Below the pieces are notes generated by a model. That model worked only from the letters and a program-made list of their open reading frames with translations. It was not told where the DNA came from and did not search any database. This document shows, piece by piece, positions 6,882 through 16,479 of a DNA stretch of 35,506 nucleotides; position 1 is the first letter of the stretch, and the number at the start of each line of letters is the position of its first letter. Both the position numbers and the translations under genes were made by a program. This DNA is from Deltaproteobacteria bacterium (GTDB lineage Bacteria > Myxococcota_A > Polyangia > Haliangiales > Haliangiaceae), in contig JACCTC010000177.1 of the NCBI GenBank assembly GCA_013812655.1, forward strand, positions 1 through 35,506, written 5' to 3'.

Positions 6882-7369
6882 TCACGGGCGTCGTCGCGCT
6901 CGCGCTGATCGGGTGCGGCGGCGATGACGGCGGCGGCGAGACGCAGCCCGACTCGAAGGTCTTCGAGGACGCACCGCCGATGCAGATCGATGCACCGGTC
7001 TCGACGCAGATGGGCATCGGCCAGCCGTGTACGCCGACGGCGGGTGGTGGTGCGCCGCAGGGCGACTGTCCGACGGGCTACGAGTGCCTGATGCTCAACG
7101 GCGGCAACGGCAACTGGTGCTCGAAGACGTGCACGCGCGGCACGGGCGATCAGTGCTCCGTCGGTTACGTCGGCCCGGGCATCGCGCAGTGCATCTTCGA
7201 CATCATGACGCCGAACAACCCGACCCGGCAGTTCTGCGGCGTCATCTGCATGGACACCACGGGCTCGTGCCCGGCGACGAAGTGCGACGGGATGTGCGCG
7301 GGGACGCTGACGTGCAGCGCGAACCTCACGAACATGGGCGGCATGGTCACCGGCAAGGCCTGCTTCTAA
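6866..7369 (+). CDS. Cys-rich lipoprotein, second tandem paralog
   Basis: The product has 167 residues. The signal peptide ends in L-I-G-C17, a canonical lipobox. Gly/Asp-rich and acidic linker residues precede a domain beginning GIGQPCTP, with repeated C-x(n)-C pairs ([38 protein letters not shown]). Such Cys pairs suggest disulfide-stabilised extracytoplasmic folds. Start ATG 6866 overlaps the preceding gene by 16 nt, implying translational coupling. Its TAA shares bases with the stop of convergent pyrD. No function is known. Confidence 0.7.
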   Translation: MLAKLITGVVALALIGCGGDDGGGETQPDSKVFEDAPPMQIDAPVSTQMGIGQPCTPTAGGGAPQGDCPTGYECLMLNGGNGNWCSKTCTRGTGDQCSVGYVGPGIAQCIFDIMTPNNPTRQFCGVICMDTTGSCPATKCDGMCAGTLTCSANLTNMGGMVTGKACF

Positions 7370-8463
7370 CGAGCTTGCTGGGCATCGGCGCCGATTGCCT
7401 GCGCGATCGACGTCAGCCCGGCGGCACGTACCTTCGCGGCGAGCTCGCGATGGATCCGGCGCGGCCACGCGGGCCCGCCGTAGATGAAGCCGGTGTAGCT
7501 CTGCACGAGCGTCGCCCCGGCGCGGATCCGCTGCCACGCGTCGTCCGCGGTCTCGATCCCGCCGACCGCGACCAGCGTGACTCGATCACCGACGCGAGCG
7601 CGCAGCCGGCGCAGCACCGCGAGCGCGCGATCCTTGAGCGGCGCGCCCGACAGCCCGCCGGCACCGAGCGCCGCCACCTCGTCGGCGGGCGTCACGAGCC
7701 CGGTCCGCGCGATCGTCGTGTTCGTCGCGATGATGCCGTCGAGCCCGAGCTCGAGTGCGAGATCGGCGACCGCGTCGATATCGTCATCGGCCAGATCGGG
7801 CGCGATCTTGACGAGCAACGGAACCTTGCGCAACGGCGACGCGCGGTCACATGCGTCACGCACGCCGGCGAGGAGCGGCCGTAGCTTGTCGACCGCCTGG
7901 AGGTCGCGGAGCCCCGGCGTGTTCGGCGAGCTGACGTTGACCACGAGGTAATCGGCGAGCGGCGCGAGGCGCTCGGCACTCGCGGTGAAATCGGCGAGCG
8001 CCTCGGACTCGGCGACCCGCTTGGTCTTGCCGATGTTGACGCCGACGGTGCCCTCCGCGCGATGCGCGAGCCGCTGCGCCGCGGCCACCGCACCATCGTT
8101 GTTGAAGCCCATCCGGTTCACGAGCGCCCGGTCTCGCGGCAACCGGAACAGCCGTGGCTTCGGATTACCCGGCTGCGCCTCGGCGGTCACCGTCCCGATC
8201 TCGACGAACCCGAAGCCGATCGCGAGCAGCGCGCGCACGCCCTTCGCGTCCTTGTCGAAGCCGGCCGCGAGCCCGAGCGGACCGGGCAGGTCACGCCCGA
8301 ACGCCTTCACCCGGAGCTCGTCGGCGCGCGGCGCGAACATCCAGCGCAGCATCGCCACCGCGCCGGGGAGCGCGACGAGCGCGCGCAGCATCGCGAACGA
8401 CACGCGGTGGGTCCCCTCGGCGGGCAGCCGCTGCAGCACCAGCCAGTAGAGGAAGCGGTACAT
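7366..8463 (-). CDS. pyrD: Dihydroorotate dehydrogenase (quinone), class 2
   Basis: The product has 365 residues. It oxidises dihydroorotate to orotate in pyrimidine synthesis, passing electrons to quinone at the inner membrane. The N-terminal helix [19 protein letters not shown] is the amphipathic membrane-binding segment of class 2 enzymes. Core motifs: [42 protein letters not shown], the catalytic-Ser loop [12 protein letters not shown], and the FMN-binding GGLSGAPL and [10 protein letters not shown] motifs. ATG 8463 matches the start in characterised relatives; a TTG at 8475 is also in frame. The 5' leader holds a hairpin (8485-8502). The TAG overlaps the convergent lipoprotein's TAA. Confidence 0.95.
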   Translation of the reverse strand: MYRFLYWLVLQRLPAEGTHRVSFAMLRALVALPGAVAMLRWMFAPRADELRVKAFGRDLPGPLGLAAGFDKDAKGVRALLAIGFGFVEIGTVTAEAQPGNPKPRLFRLPRDRALVNRMGFNNDGAVAAAQRLAHRAEGTVGVNIGKTKRVAESEALADFTASAERLAPLADYLVVNVSSPNTPGLRDLQAVDKLRPLLAGVRDACDRASPLRKVPLLVKIAPDLADDDIDAVADLALELGLDGIIATNTTIARTGLVTPADEVAALGAGGLSGAPLKDRALAVLRRLRARVGDRVTLVAVGGIETADDAWQRIRAGATLVQSYTGFIYGGPAWPRRIHRELAAKVRAAGLTSIAQAIGADAQQAR

Positions 8464-8484
8464 GCGGGCGGCCAAGGGGAAGCG

Positions 8485-8502
8485 CGCCAGCGGACGCTGG
8501 CG
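8485..8502 (-). promoter_or_regulatory. Hairpin in the pyrD leader
   Basis: CGCCAGCG/CGCTGGCG with a 2-nt centre forms a perfect 8-bp stem ending 21 nt upstream of the pyrD start and about 5-20 nt after the predicted +1. In enterobacteria, pyrC and pyrD leaders use a hairpin for pyrimidine control; whether this one works similarly is unknown. Confidence 0.4.
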
Positions 8503-8513
8503 TCGCGGGGCCG

Positions 8514-8519
8514 ACGATA
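8514..8519 (-). promoter_or_regulatory. -10-like element of pyrD
   Basis: TATCGT on the minus strand is the best -10 candidate before pyrD and would give a leader of about 45 nt containing the hairpin. The same hexamer precedes the kinase gene at 22065. Confidence 0.35.
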
Positions 8520-8530
8520 GCAGCCGGAGC

Positions 8531-11500
8531 TCAGCGCGCGAAGCTCATCACGGCGCTCGGACGATGCGGGCGGCGATCGCGCTCGGTATACGCCTCCTCG
8601 AACTCGGCGGGCGTGAACCGCAGACCGAGTGGAGGCGGCGGATCGATCTGGATGAACGCGTTGTCGCGGATCCGCAGCGCGCGGATGCGGGCGAGCACGG
8701 CGTCGGGCGAGGTCGCGCCTTCGGTACGGCCGAGGATGGCGACGGCCGCATCGAGCGCACGCGGCGCGACCGGGATGCCGCTCTCGTCGGCGACGCGGAA
8801 CTCGCACGCGATCAGCGCGATCCGCGCGATGCCCCATGACGGGCTCGTGATCGCAGGCCCCAGGCTGTCGAACATGCCCGCCGCGAGATCGTCGTATGCG
8901 CGGCGTTCCATCGAGCGCTCGCTGCTCGGACGCACTGGCGGTGTCTGCTGCGCGATGATCCGATCCATCGTCTCGATCAGCTCGGCGGCGAGCTCGCCAT
9001 CTGGCTTGAGCTCGGCGGCGGCCTTCGCGTACATGTGCGCGTCGACGTGGCGGCCCTGGCCCGCGAGCGCGCGCGCCATCGCGTGAAGCCCGACGAGTCG
9101 GGTCTCGCGCTGCTTGTCGCCGATCAGCTGCTGCGCGATCTGTTCGCACTCGATGAATTCGCCGAGCCGGTAGAGGCTCGTCGCGAGGCCCCCGAGGAGC
9201 TGCGGGTCCGTGCTGCCGAGCGCGAGAGCCTGGCGGCCGGCGTCGGCGGCGACCGCGTCGTTGTCCGCGCGGATCGCGGCGTTCGCGAGGCTGACCCAGT
9301 CCTCGGCGGACCGGAACCGGTACGCGGCGTAGCGCAGGATCGCCACGGCGTCGACGAACCTGCCGGACTCGACAAGCACGCGTCCGATCAACCGCGGCGC
9401 GTCGGCGCGCTCGTGCGGCGACAGCACGCGGATCGCCTCGAGGCCGCGGCCGATGCGGCCGAGCGCGACGGCAAGGCTCTGCGCCCGCTTGCCATTGCCT
9501 GGCTCGACCGCCGCAGCCCACCGCAGGTGCTGCACGGCGATCGCGAGCTGGTCCTTCGACGCTGCATCGAGACCCGCGTCGAAGGCCGCGTTGCCGTCGA
9601 ACGGCGTCACGATGTTCGCGGCCTTCCACTTCGGCGCGAGTGCGTCGAGCAGGCCGGCGCGCTCCTTCACGGTTGCCGCGGTGAGCGCGCGACAGGCGGC
9701 CGCGAAGCCATCGGCCGGGCGGCCGGCGGCCATGAGCCCGTGCGCGACCTGGCTCCACGGTGCGGCGCAACCAGCGGGATTGGCCATCGCGGCGAGCCAG
9801 TGCACGTCGAGCTGGGCCTGGCGAGGTGCCCCCGCCGCCGCCGCGGTCGACCACGCGAGCTGCACGGCGCCGGTCTCGATGGCGCGTGCCGAGCGCGCCA
9901 TCAGATATGCCGTCTGCTCGTACTGCGTCGGATCGGCAGCGAGATCGTGCGCGAGCCGCAGCTCCCAGCCGATGCGCTCGTCGCCGCGAAGCAACCGGTG
10001 CACCGTCGGCAGGCCCGCGATCATGCCGGCGAGGTACGCGCCGTGCTCGGCCTCGAGATCGAGCGCTCGCTCGATCCGCAGGAGCCAGGTATCGAGCAGC
10101 CACTCCGGTGCCGCGCCGAGCCGATCGACGAGCCGGAGCAGCGCCTGGATCGCGTTGCTATCGATCTGGTAACGCGAGCGCCGCACGAGGTGCAGGGCCT
10201 CGGTCGCGATGTGGCGGTACGCGCCGGCGATCGGCGTCGGTGGCCCAGACGCCGCGCTGAAGTAGCTCGCAAGCGCGACGCCGAGCGCGAGCATCGCGCC
10301 GCCTGCATGCGCGTCACGATCGCGCGCGGGCGGAACGATCGCGGTCCACCATTCCTGCGCGAGCGCGTCGGCAGCCTCGAGCGTGTTCGCCGCCGGTCGC
10401 GCGAGCCGCGCGAGGATCTGCGCGGACGTGTCCTGCACGGCGGGTAGCGCCGCGACCAGCTCGCTGAACCATGCGGGATCGAGCGCGATCGGCTTGCGCT
10501 CGCCGAGTGCACGCCGCACGACGCCGCTATCGAGGCCGGGCACGAAGTCCGCGAGGTCACGCGCGGCATCACGGGCGAGCGTGGTCGCGCCGAGTGCCAG
10601 ACGTCGCTCGAGAATCCGGATCCACTCGGCGGCGGACCGGGTCGCGGCGAGCCGGAGGAGCCGGTTGATCTCGGCTTCGAGCCGGCTCTGACTGCGCCGC
10701 AACTGCACGCTCTGGATCTGATCGAGCGCCTCCTCGAGATCGCCGGTGAGGATCAGTGCCTTGGCCGCGGCGAGCCGGGCCTTGCCGTCACCGAGGACGC
10801 CCGCGCCATCGAGCCCGGCGCATTGCCAGTACGCGATCGTCGCCTGCTCGGGACGGCCGATCGCGAGGAACGCCTCGATCAGCATCATCGCGTCCTCGTC
10901 GTCGGTGATCCGCCCGCGCGTGAGCCCGGCGATCACGCGACCGGGGTCACCGCGGTGGTGGCCCTCCCACGCGTACGCGCGCGCGAGCAGGCCGGCGTCG
11001 GTCTTCCAGTGCGCGATTCGCTTCTTCGCCCACGCGAACCCCTCCTGGACCTGCGCATCGTCGGGCAGCCGCGACATCGTCTCGTCGGCGAGCTCGATCG
11101 CCTCGGTGATCCGACCGACGTCGAGGTGCGCGAACGCGATCAGTAGCGCGGCGTGATGCGGTGCCTGCCAGTCATTCGGGGGAAGCTTGCCGGCGGCTGC
11201 GCGATCGAGGACTTCGCGACACCGATACTGCGCCTCGGCGAAGGCCTGGCCGGGCCGCCCGACCTGGCGCAGCCGCCGCACGCAGTCGAGATGCGCGGCG
11301 CCGAACTGGGGTGCCGCGACCGTCGCGCGATCCGCCCACCGGTAGCTCTCCTCGCGACGCCCGACCTCCGCGAGCTGGAGCGAGTAGTTGTGGCAGGCAT
11401 ACGGGTTCGCCGGCATCAGGCTCGCGGCGATGCCCTGGTGACGGACGCCCATGTTCTCGATCGGGCGGTCCGCGGCGAACGGTTCGCCCCACACCGAGAG

Positions 11501-12301
11501 ATGCGGTTTCGCGTACATCGGGGCGTCGGCGATCACCGGCAGGATCGCGCGGCGCGCGGTGTCACCGTCGATCAGGCCGGACACGTAGCGGTTGCGACGC
11601 GCGACCGGATGCGTCGGGTCGAGCGCGAGGATCGCGGCGTCGAGCGTGCGTGCACCATCGCGCGAGAGCTCGGCGAGCACACGCAGGTACGGGATCGCGA
11701 CATGTGCTGGCGGCTGGCGGATCGCCACAGGCAGCTGCGCGAGGGCCTTGCCGCCGGCGAGCTGTGCCTCGACCTTGCTCAGCCGTTCGGCCGCACCGCG
11801 CAGATCGTCGAGCGTGAAGTCGGCGAGCGCGAGCACCGGTGGCAGCCGTCGCGTCGCGAGCCACTGCGCGAGGCACTGGTCGAGCTGCTGCGACAGCGCG
11901 AGCTCGGGGCTCGAGCTCCAGCCATCCGCGGTGCCATCGGGACGGCGCGATCGCAAGACGGGCGGGGCAGGGCGCGCCGGATCGATCGACAGCTCGAACC
12001 ACAGCACCTCGTGGCGCCGCGAGATCCGGAAGAACCAGTCGATCGAGTCCTCGACTGCCGGGTGGCGCGCATCGAGCGGCTGCCCGGCGTCATCGAGGAG
12101 TCGCTCGTCATCGTGATCGCCGAGCGTCAGGATCGGATGCCGCACGAGGTGATCGAAGACGATCACCGAAACGAGCCTCACGAGCGCCGATGTCACACCC
12201 CCGACGTCCGACTCGCTCTTTTTCGGGCCCGCAAGCGCCGCGGACACCGTGAGGGTGCTGGCGAGGAACGTGGCGCGGTGCGGGTACGGAAGCGGACCCA
12301 T
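8531..12301 (-). CDS. Very large TPR-like repeat protein (1256 aa)
   Basis: The product has 1256 residues. A distinct N-terminal region of about 170 residues (strand [22 protein letters not shown]) precedes a long, almost wholly alpha-helical solenoid. Pairs of helices recur with a TPR-like pattern: [96 protein letters not shown]. No enzymatic motif or membrane segment was seen. Such solenoids usually serve as protein-interaction scaffolds. ATG 12301 is 10 nt from a TATCCT hexamer. It precedes pyrD in the same direction with a 67-nt gap containing the pyrD promoter, so it is probably a separate unit. Confidence 0.8.
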   Translation of the reverse strand: MGPLPYPHRATFLASTLTVSAALAGPKKSESDVGGVTSALVRLVSVIVFDHLVRHPILTLGDHDDERLLDDAGQPLDARHPAVEDSIDWFFRISRRHEVLWFELSIDPARPAPPVLRSRRPDGTADGWSSSPELALSQQLDQCLAQWLATRRLPPVLALADFTLDDLRGAAERLSKVEAQLAGGKALAQLPVAIRQPPAHVAIPYLRVLAELSRDGARTLDAAILALDPTHPVARRNRYVSGLIDGDTARRAILPVIADAPMYAKPHLSVWGEPFAADRPIENMGVRHQGIAASLMPANPYACHNYSLQLAEVGRREESYRWADRATVAAPQFGAAHLDCVRRLRQVGRPGQAFAEAQYRCREVLDRAAAGKLPPNDWQAPHHAALLIAFAHLDVGRITEAIELADETMSRLPDDAQVQEGFAWAKKRIAHWKTDAGLLARAYAWEGHHRGDPGRVIAGLTRGRITDDEDAMMLIEAFLAIGRPEQATIAYWQCAGLDGAGVLGDGKARLAAAKALILTGDLEEALDQIQSVQLRRSQSRLEAEINRLLRLAATRSAAEWIRILERRLALGATTLARDAARDLADFVPGLDSGVVRRALGERKPIALDPAWFSELVAALPAVQDTSAQILARLARPAANTLEAADALAQEWWTAIVPPARDRDAHAGGAMLALGVALASYFSAASGPPTPIAGAYRHIATEALHLVRRSRYQIDSNAIQALLRLVDRLGAAPEWLLDTWLLRIERALDLEAEHGAYLAGMIAGLPTVHRLLRGDERIGWELRLAHDLAADPTQYEQTAYLMARSARAIETGAVQLAWSTAAAAGAPRQAQLDVHWLAAMANPAGCAAPWSQVAHGLMAAGRPADGFAAACRALTAATVKERAGLLDALAPKWKAANIVTPFDGNAAFDAGLDAASKDQLAIAVQHLRWAAAVEPGNGKRAQSLAVALGRIGRGLEAIRVLSPHERADAPRLIGRVLVESGRFVDAVAILRYAAYRFRSAEDWVSLANAAIRADNDAVAADAGRQALALGSTDPQLLGGLATSLYRLGEFIECEQIAQQLIGDKQRETRLVGLHAMARALAGQGRHVDAHMYAKAAAELKPDGELAAELIETMDRIIAQQTPPVRPSSERSMERRAYDDLAAGMFDSLGPAITSPSWGIARIALIACEFRVADESGIPVAPRALDAAVAILGRTEGATSPDAVLARIRALRIRDNAFIQIDPPPPLGLRFTPAEFEEAYTERDRRPHRPSAVMSFAR

Positions 12302-12311
12302 GGACTCGCCG

Positions 12312-12317
12312 AGGATA
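12312..12317 (-). promoter_or_regulatory. -10-like element of the large TPR-like gene
   Basis: TATCCT lies 10 nt before ATG 12301 on the minus strand, allowing only a very short leader. Confidence 0.35.
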
Positions 12318-12403
12318 CGGCAAGGAAAGCGCCCGCCTAGGCGGCGTGGAGGGTTTCCGACGGGGAGCCTCCGTTCCCTCGCTCACGAACCCCGCCCGGG
12401 TGA

Positions 12404-12409
12404 TAGGCT
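12404..12409 (+). promoter_or_regulatory. -10-like element of the RRM gene
   Basis: TAGGCT is the best -10 candidate and would leave a leader of about 80 nt, ending in the Shine-Dalgarno AGGAGA (12480-12485) before GTG 12492. Leaders of this length are common for RNA-binding and cold-inducible genes. Confidence 0.3.
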
Positions 12410-12491
12410 AGCGAAGCGCGCCGACGAGGTCGTCGGTTTCCGCGTCCTCTCAACCATCCGCTGTCTGGCTGAATCGTCTAGGAGACCGTCC

Positions 12492-13097
12492 GTGGGAACG
12501 AAGCTCTACGTTGGCAATCTGAACTACAACACGACCGAAGCGTCTCTCAGGGAAGCCTTCGGTGCCAACGGACGAGAGGTCACGAGCGTGTCCATCATCA
12601 TGGATCGCGAGACCGGCCGCCCGCGCGGCTTTGCGTTCGTCGAGATGGCGACCCCCGAAGGCGCGCAGCAAGCGTTGCAGGAGCTCGACGGTCAAAACCT
12701 CGAGGGACGCATGCTGCGGATCAACGAGGCGCGCGAGCGCGAGCCGCGTGGCGCAGGTGGCCCGCGATCGTTCGGTCCACGCCCCGGCGGTGACGGTGGT
12801 GCTGGCGGCTACGGTGGCCCGCCGCGCACCGGCGGTTTCGGAGGTCCTCCCGGAGCACCTCCCGGTGGCGGCTACGCAGGCGGTGGCGGTGGCACCGGTG
12901 GTTTCGGCGCGCGTCCGCCGGGTCCTCCGGGTGGCTTCGCGCCGCGTCCGCCGGGCGCGAACTTCGGTCCGCCGGCCCCTCCGGGCGGTTCGGATGCGCG
13001 CCGCCGCAAGAAGGAAGGCGATCGCGACCGCGACAAGGGCGGTGCGGACCGCGGCAAGAAGGCGCGCAAGCGTGGTATCGACGACGGCGATTGGTAG
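12492..13097 (+). CDS. RRM-type RNA-binding protein with Gly/Pro-rich tail
   Basis: The product has 201 residues. One RRM domain covers about residues 3-80, with RNP2 LYVGNL (5-10) and RNP1 RGFAFVEM (45-52), the aromatic RNA-stacking residues all being present. A long, low-complexity tail rich in Gly, Pro and Arg follows (about 85-170), then a basic KKEGDRDRDKGG...KKARKR stretch and an acidic DDGDW end. By family knowledge these proteins bind single-stranded RNA and act in cold response or RNA metabolism; such tails often drive condensation. Start GTG 12492 is set by AGGAGA 6 nt upstream. The hydrolase gene downstream begins inside its last codons. Confidence 0.9.
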   Translation: MGTKLYVGNLNYNTTEASLREAFGANGREVTSVSIIMDRETGRPRGFAFVEMATPEGAQQALQELDGQNLEGRMLRINEAREREPRGAGGPRSFGPRPGGDGGAGGYGGPPRTGGFGGPPGAPPGGGYAGGGGGTGGFGARPPGPPGGFAPRPPGANFGPPAPPGGSDARRRKKEGDRDRDKGGADRGKKARKRGIDDGDW

Positions 13098-14056
13098 CCG
13101 CTCTTCCCGCCTTCATCACCGCGCAGCTGCCGGCCGACTTTCGCGAACATGACGTCGCGGTCGGCAACGAGCGGATGCATGTCCTCGAGTGGGGACCGCC
13201 CGACGGCAAGCCGGTCGTCCTCGTCCACGGCAACCCGACGTGGAGCTTTCTGTGGCGCAAGGTCGTCGCCGCGGTGCTCGCACGTGATCGCGGACTACGG
13301 CTCGTCGCGCCGGATCTGATCGGGCTCGGCCGCTCGACCAAGCCCGCGACCACGCGTGAGCACACCCTCGAGCATCACGGTGCGTGGCTCGGCACCGCGC
13401 TCGATGCGCTCGTCCCCGGGCCCGGGAGTCGATCAAATCTCCAGGCCCGGTCCCTCCATTTCCGGCCGGGGCCGCTCGTGATGGCGGCCCAGGACTGGGG
13501 CGGCCCGATCGGGCTCCTCGCGATGGCGAGCCGGACCGAGCGGCTGCGCGGGCTCGTGCTCGGCAATACCGCCGTCGGGCCACCCGCCGCCTCGTTCAAG
13601 CCGACACTGTTCCACCGGCTCTCGAACATCCCGATCGCGAGCGATCTGCTGTTTCGCGGGCTCGGCTTCCCGCTCGGCGTGCTGCACCTCTCGCAGGGCG
13701 ATCGCAAGAGCATCCGCGGCGACGTCGCACGCGCCTATCGCTGGCCGCTGCGCGATCGCAAGGATCGTGCTGCGCCGCTCGCGCTCGCGCGGATGGTGCC
13801 CGACTCGCACGACCGCCATCCGTCGGTGCCCGCCCTCGAGCGCACCGCACAGCTGTTCGCGACGATCGACGTGCCGATCGCGATGGTGTGGGGCATGCGC
13901 GATCCGATCCTCGGCCGCGTGATCAATCACCTCGCGCGCGTGCGCCCCGACGCCACCGTCACTCGCACCGAGGCCGGCCACTTCCTTCAGGAAGAGGTCC
14001 CCGACCAGCTCGCTGACGCGATCGTCGAGATCGCGGCACGCGCGGCGTGGAGCTGA
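13091..14056 (+). CDS. Haloalkane-dehalogenase-like alpha/beta hydrolase
   Basis: The product has 321 residues. Alpha/beta-hydrolase features: oxyanion/halide motif VHGNPTWSFLWR (H46, N48), nucleophile D135 followed by W136 (AAQDWGGPIG), acid D271 (WGMRDPILG) and H297 (EAGHFLQEE). An Asp nucleophile with adjacent Trp and the Asn of HGNPT is the halide-binding pattern of haloalkane dehalogenases, which hydrolyse carbon-halogen bonds. A 16-residue insert (about 112-127) interrupts the run-up to the nucleophile. The start is TTG 13091, overlapping the RRM gene by 7 nt; the only other sensible start, ATG 13175-13180, would remove the first strand. Natural substrate unknown. Confidence 0.8.
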   Translation: MVAALPAFITAQLPADFREHDVAVGNERMHVLEWGPPDGKPVVLVHGNPTWSFLWRKVVAAVLARDRGLRLVAPDLIGLGRSTKPATTREHTLEHHGAWLGTALDALVPGPGSRSNLQARSLHFRPGPLVMAAQDWGGPIGLLAMASRTERLRGLVLGNTAVGPPAASFKPTLFHRLSNIPIASDLLFRGLGFPLGVLHLSQGDRKSIRGDVARAYRWPLRDRKDRAAPLALARMVPDSHDRHPSVPALERTAQLFATIDVPIAMVWGMRDPILGRVINHLARVRPDATVTRTEAGHFLQEEVPDQLADAIVEIAARAAWS

Positions 14057-14057
14057 A

Positions 14058-14912
14058 TTGCAGAAGACCGTGTTCGCGGTGGCGGCGGACGAGGCCGGGA
14101 TGCGACTCGATCAGGTCGTGCCGCGTCACGTCCCCGGGCTCTCGCGGCGCAAGGCGCGGGCGGTGATCGACGAAGGCGGCGTGTTCGTCGATCGCACGCG
14201 CGTCAAGGTCGCGGGTCGGCTGGTGCGCGCGGGGCAGCAGATCGAGGTCAACTACGGTGGCGCGGTCGAGCGAACCGAGCCGCCGCTTGCACCACGTGTG
14301 GTCCACGTCGACTCGCACGTGATCGTCGTCGACAAGCCGGCGGGCCTCGTCACCGCGCCGACACCGGAGAGTGATCGCGGTGACCTTCTCGATCAGCTGA
14401 CCGGCACGCACGGCGAGGTCTACCTCGTCCATCGCATCGATCTGCCGACCAGCGGGCTCCTCGTGTTCGCGCGCACGCGTGACGCGAACAAGCGCCTCGG
14501 CGATGCGTTCAAGGCGCACGATGTCGATCGCGAGTACCGCGCGATCGCGCTCGGGGCAGTCGCCACCCAGACGATCGATCGCCCGGTCGGGGATCGGCGC
14601 GCCGTCACCCATGTCTCGACGCTCGAGACGTTCGCGCACGCGACGCTGGTCGCCGCACGCCTCGAGACCGGGCGCACGCACCAGATCCGCATCCACCTCG
14701 CGGGCCTCGGTCACCCGGTCGCGGGCGACACCCAGCACGGAGGTGAGACCGCGCGGACATTTCTGCCGCGCGCGCCTCGCCTCGCCCTCCACGCCGCCGT
14801 CCTCGGGTTCACGCATCCCGCCACCGGCGAGCGCGTGCGGTTCACGAGCGAGCTACCCGACGAGCTCGCTCGCTACGTCGATCGTCTTCGCGACTTCCAG
14901 GGCGCCGGTTAG
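14058..14912 (+). CDS. RluA-family 23S rRNA/tRNA pseudouridine synthase with S4 domain
   Basis: The product has 284 residues. An S4-like RNA-binding domain (about 14-70; MRLDQVVPRHVPGLSRRKAR) is followed by the catalytic domain. The RluA signature HRIDLPTSGLLVFART holds catalytic D128; GRTHQIRIHLAGLGHPVAGD is the second conserved block. The enzyme isomerises uridine to pseudouridine; the exact target (RluD-, RluC- or RluA-type) cannot be told. TTG 14058 is supported by GGAG at 14049-14052, spaced 5 nt, and follows the hydrolase stop by 1 nt, so the two are coupled. Its TAG overlaps the stop of the convergent lipoprotein. Confidence 0.9.
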   Translation: MQKTVFAVAADEAGMRLDQVVPRHVPGLSRRKARAVIDEGGVFVDRTRVKVAGRLVRAGQQIEVNYGGAVERTEPPLAPRVVHVDSHVIVVDKPAGLVTAPTPESDRGDLLDQLTGTHGEVYLVHRIDLPTSGLLVFARTRDANKRLGDAFKAHDVDREYRAIALGAVATQTIDRPVGDRRAVTHVSTLETFAHATLVAARLETGRTHQIRIHLAGLGHPVAGDTQHGGETARTFLPRAPRLALHAAVLGFTHPATGERVRFTSELPDELARYVDRLRDFQGAG

Positions 14913-16090
14913 CCGCCCTTCTTCTCCATCTTCGGGTCGGCCTTCGGCGCGTCGCCCTTCGGCGCGTCGCCCTTCGGCGCGTCGCCGAGGAGGCCGAGCT
15001 GCGCAGCCATCGCCATGCCGTTACGGAAGCGCCAGACCTTGGCGATCTTGCCGTCCTTGACGTGGATGATCTCGGCGTACTGGCCCTGCACCGGCTTCTT
15101 CGTCGCCTTCATCGGGCCGAGCGGCCCGGTGTTGGTGCCCGCGAACGTCCCGAGCACGACCACGTAGTCGCCCGCGGCGAACTCGCCCTGGCTCTCCATC
15201 TTGAGGTCGGGGAACGCAGCGAGGAACATCTTGGCGCCGGCCTCGATGTCCTTCTTGCCGACCGCATCCTTGTCGCCGGCCTGATCCGACTCGACGGCGT
15301 CATTCGTGTAGAACGCCATGTACTCGGCGGACTTCTTGCCAGCGAACGCCGCGTTGGCCTTCTTGACGAGCTCGAGGTTCGCCTTCTCCTTGTCGTCGTC
15401 GGCGGCGACCACGATCACGGGGGCGCCCTCCATGCCCTTCTCGATCGCGGCGCGCATCTGGACTTCCTTCGGCACGAGGCCGAGCTGGCCCATCATCGTG
15501 CCCGGATCCATGTAGGCCCACTCCTCGGTCGCACGGTTCTCCTCGTTGATCGCGAGGCGATGGAAGAACAGTACGCCGACCTTCTTGTTGGTCGCGGGCA
15601 CCTCGCCCATCGGCGTCTTCATCGGGCCCTGGTGCGTGCCGGTCATCAGGTGCACACCGAACACGTTGCGTCCGTTGAGGAGCACCATCTGCGGCTCGAG
15701 CTTCATGTCCGGGAACGCGACGCGGTTCGCTTTGAACATCTCGATCAACGCGTCGGCGCCAACGACCTCGGGACCGTCGGCCTGGTGGCCCTTGTACTCG
15801 CTGGCGATGCAGTTGCCTTTGAACTCGTCGAGTTTGCCGGCGTTGAGCTGGCCGACGCACTCCATGTACTTCGCGACGAGGTCGGCGCCATTCTTGGTCG
15901 CTTCCTTCGCGGGCTCGGCAGCGGAGCCCGCGCTGCCCATCGCGCCACTGCCCATGGCGGTGTCGCTACCGGCTGCGCTGCCGGCCATCGTGCCGGTGCT
16001 ACCGCCAGCCGGCTCCTCCTTCTTCTTCTTGCAGCCGGTGGTCGCGAGACCCAGACCCAACATCACGACGAGCATCGTTCGCATCTTCAT
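14909..16090 (-). CDS. Lipoprotein with two SnoaL-like domains
   Basis: The product has 393 residues. ATG 16090 is supported by AGGGG 8 nt upstream (16099-16103). A signal peptide ends at C20 (TTGC), followed by KKKKEEP and a Gly/Ser/Ala-rich linker to about residue 60. Two copies of an NTF2/SnoaL-type fold follow: MECVGQLNAGKLDEFKG to ATEEWAYMD, and ANAAFAGKKSAEYMAFY to HVKDGKIAKVWRFRN, each with the AFPDMKLE or AFPDLKME segment and a final strand. The tail is a GDAPK repeat. Such folds bind small hydrophobic ligands or are polyketide-cyclase-like; the ligand is unknown. It probably sits in the outer membrane. Confidence 0.75.
   Translation of the reverse strand: MKMRTMLVVMLGLGLATTGCKKKKEEPAGGSTGTMAGSAAGSDTAMGSGAMGSAGSAAEPAKEATKNGADLVAKYMECVGQLNAGKLDEFKGNCIASEYKGHQADGPEVVGADALIEMFKANRVAFPDMKLEPQMVLLNGRNVFGVHLMTGTHQGPMKTPMGEVPATNKKVGVLFFHRLAINEENRATEEWAYMDPGTMMGQLGLVPKEVQMRAAIEKGMEGAPVIVVAADDDKEKANLELVKKANAAFAGKKSAEYMAFYTNDAVESDQAGDKDAVGKKDIEAGAKMFLAAFPDLKMESQGEFAAGDYVVVLGTFAGTNTGPLGPMKATKKPVQGQYAEIIHVKDGKIAKVWRFRNGMAMAAQLGLLGDAPKGDAPKGDAPKADPKMEKKGG
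14941..14985. repeat. Three exact 15-bp tandem repeats in the C-terminal tail of the SnoaL-like lipoprotein
   Basis: CCTTCGGCGCGTCGC occurs three times in a row and encodes the GDAPK pentapeptide repeat near the C-terminus. Copy-number changes would stay in frame. Confidence 0.85.
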
Positions 16091-16191
16091 AAGTGATTCC
16101 CCTGGTTGAAACGTTGCGAGGGTTGCACCGGGCAGGGATCGCACGCAACGGCGATGCACGCCGCATCTGCGAGGCAATGTGCCCCACGGTG

Positions 16192-16479
16192 TCAGCGGAT
16201 CGCGTCGAACGTCCAGGCTTTGACGACCTCGGAACGTGCCGCGAGCTCGTCGAACACCCCCGTCATTGCCGGCAGCATCGCGAGCGCGTTCCACGCCTCG
16301 AGCGACGCCGCGGTGATCACGATCGAGAGGTCCCAGCGCGCCGCGCTGTCGTCGGCCGGCAGTCCGATCACGGCATCGGCACCGGCCGACGTCAACTGGG
16401 CGTGGAGCAGCTCGGCGAGCTCGCCGCGCGTCGCGACCTCGTCGTCGCGGAGTTTCACGAAGCAGAACCGCTGGATCAC
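16192..16479 (-). CDS. Small Dabb/EthD-like alpha-beta barrel protein
   Basis: The product has 95 residues. Predicted strand-helix order is [51 protein letters not shown], which resembles the ferredoxin-like fold of Dabb/EthD stress-response proteins. No catalytic motif is visible and the assignment rests on fold pattern. GTG 16479 overlaps the HAD gene stop by 4 nt (GTGA), so it is the second gene of an operon with that phosphatase. Confidence 0.6.
   Translation of the reverse strand: MIQRFCFVKLRDDEVATRGELAELLHAQLTSAGADAVIGLPADDSAARWDLSIVITAASLEAWNALAMLPAMTGVFDELAARSEVVKAWTFDAIR

Noticed and set aside
9035-10447. 470-codon open frame on the plus strand
   Set aside because: It is antisense to the large TPR-like gene; its Arg/Asp/Glu/Val-rich, low-complexity translation is what the complement of a GC-rich gene gives.
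13420-13436. Palindromic CCCGGGCCCGGG as a regulatory site
   Set aside because: It is inside a coding region and of simple G/C composition. It was considered only as the edge of the insertion.
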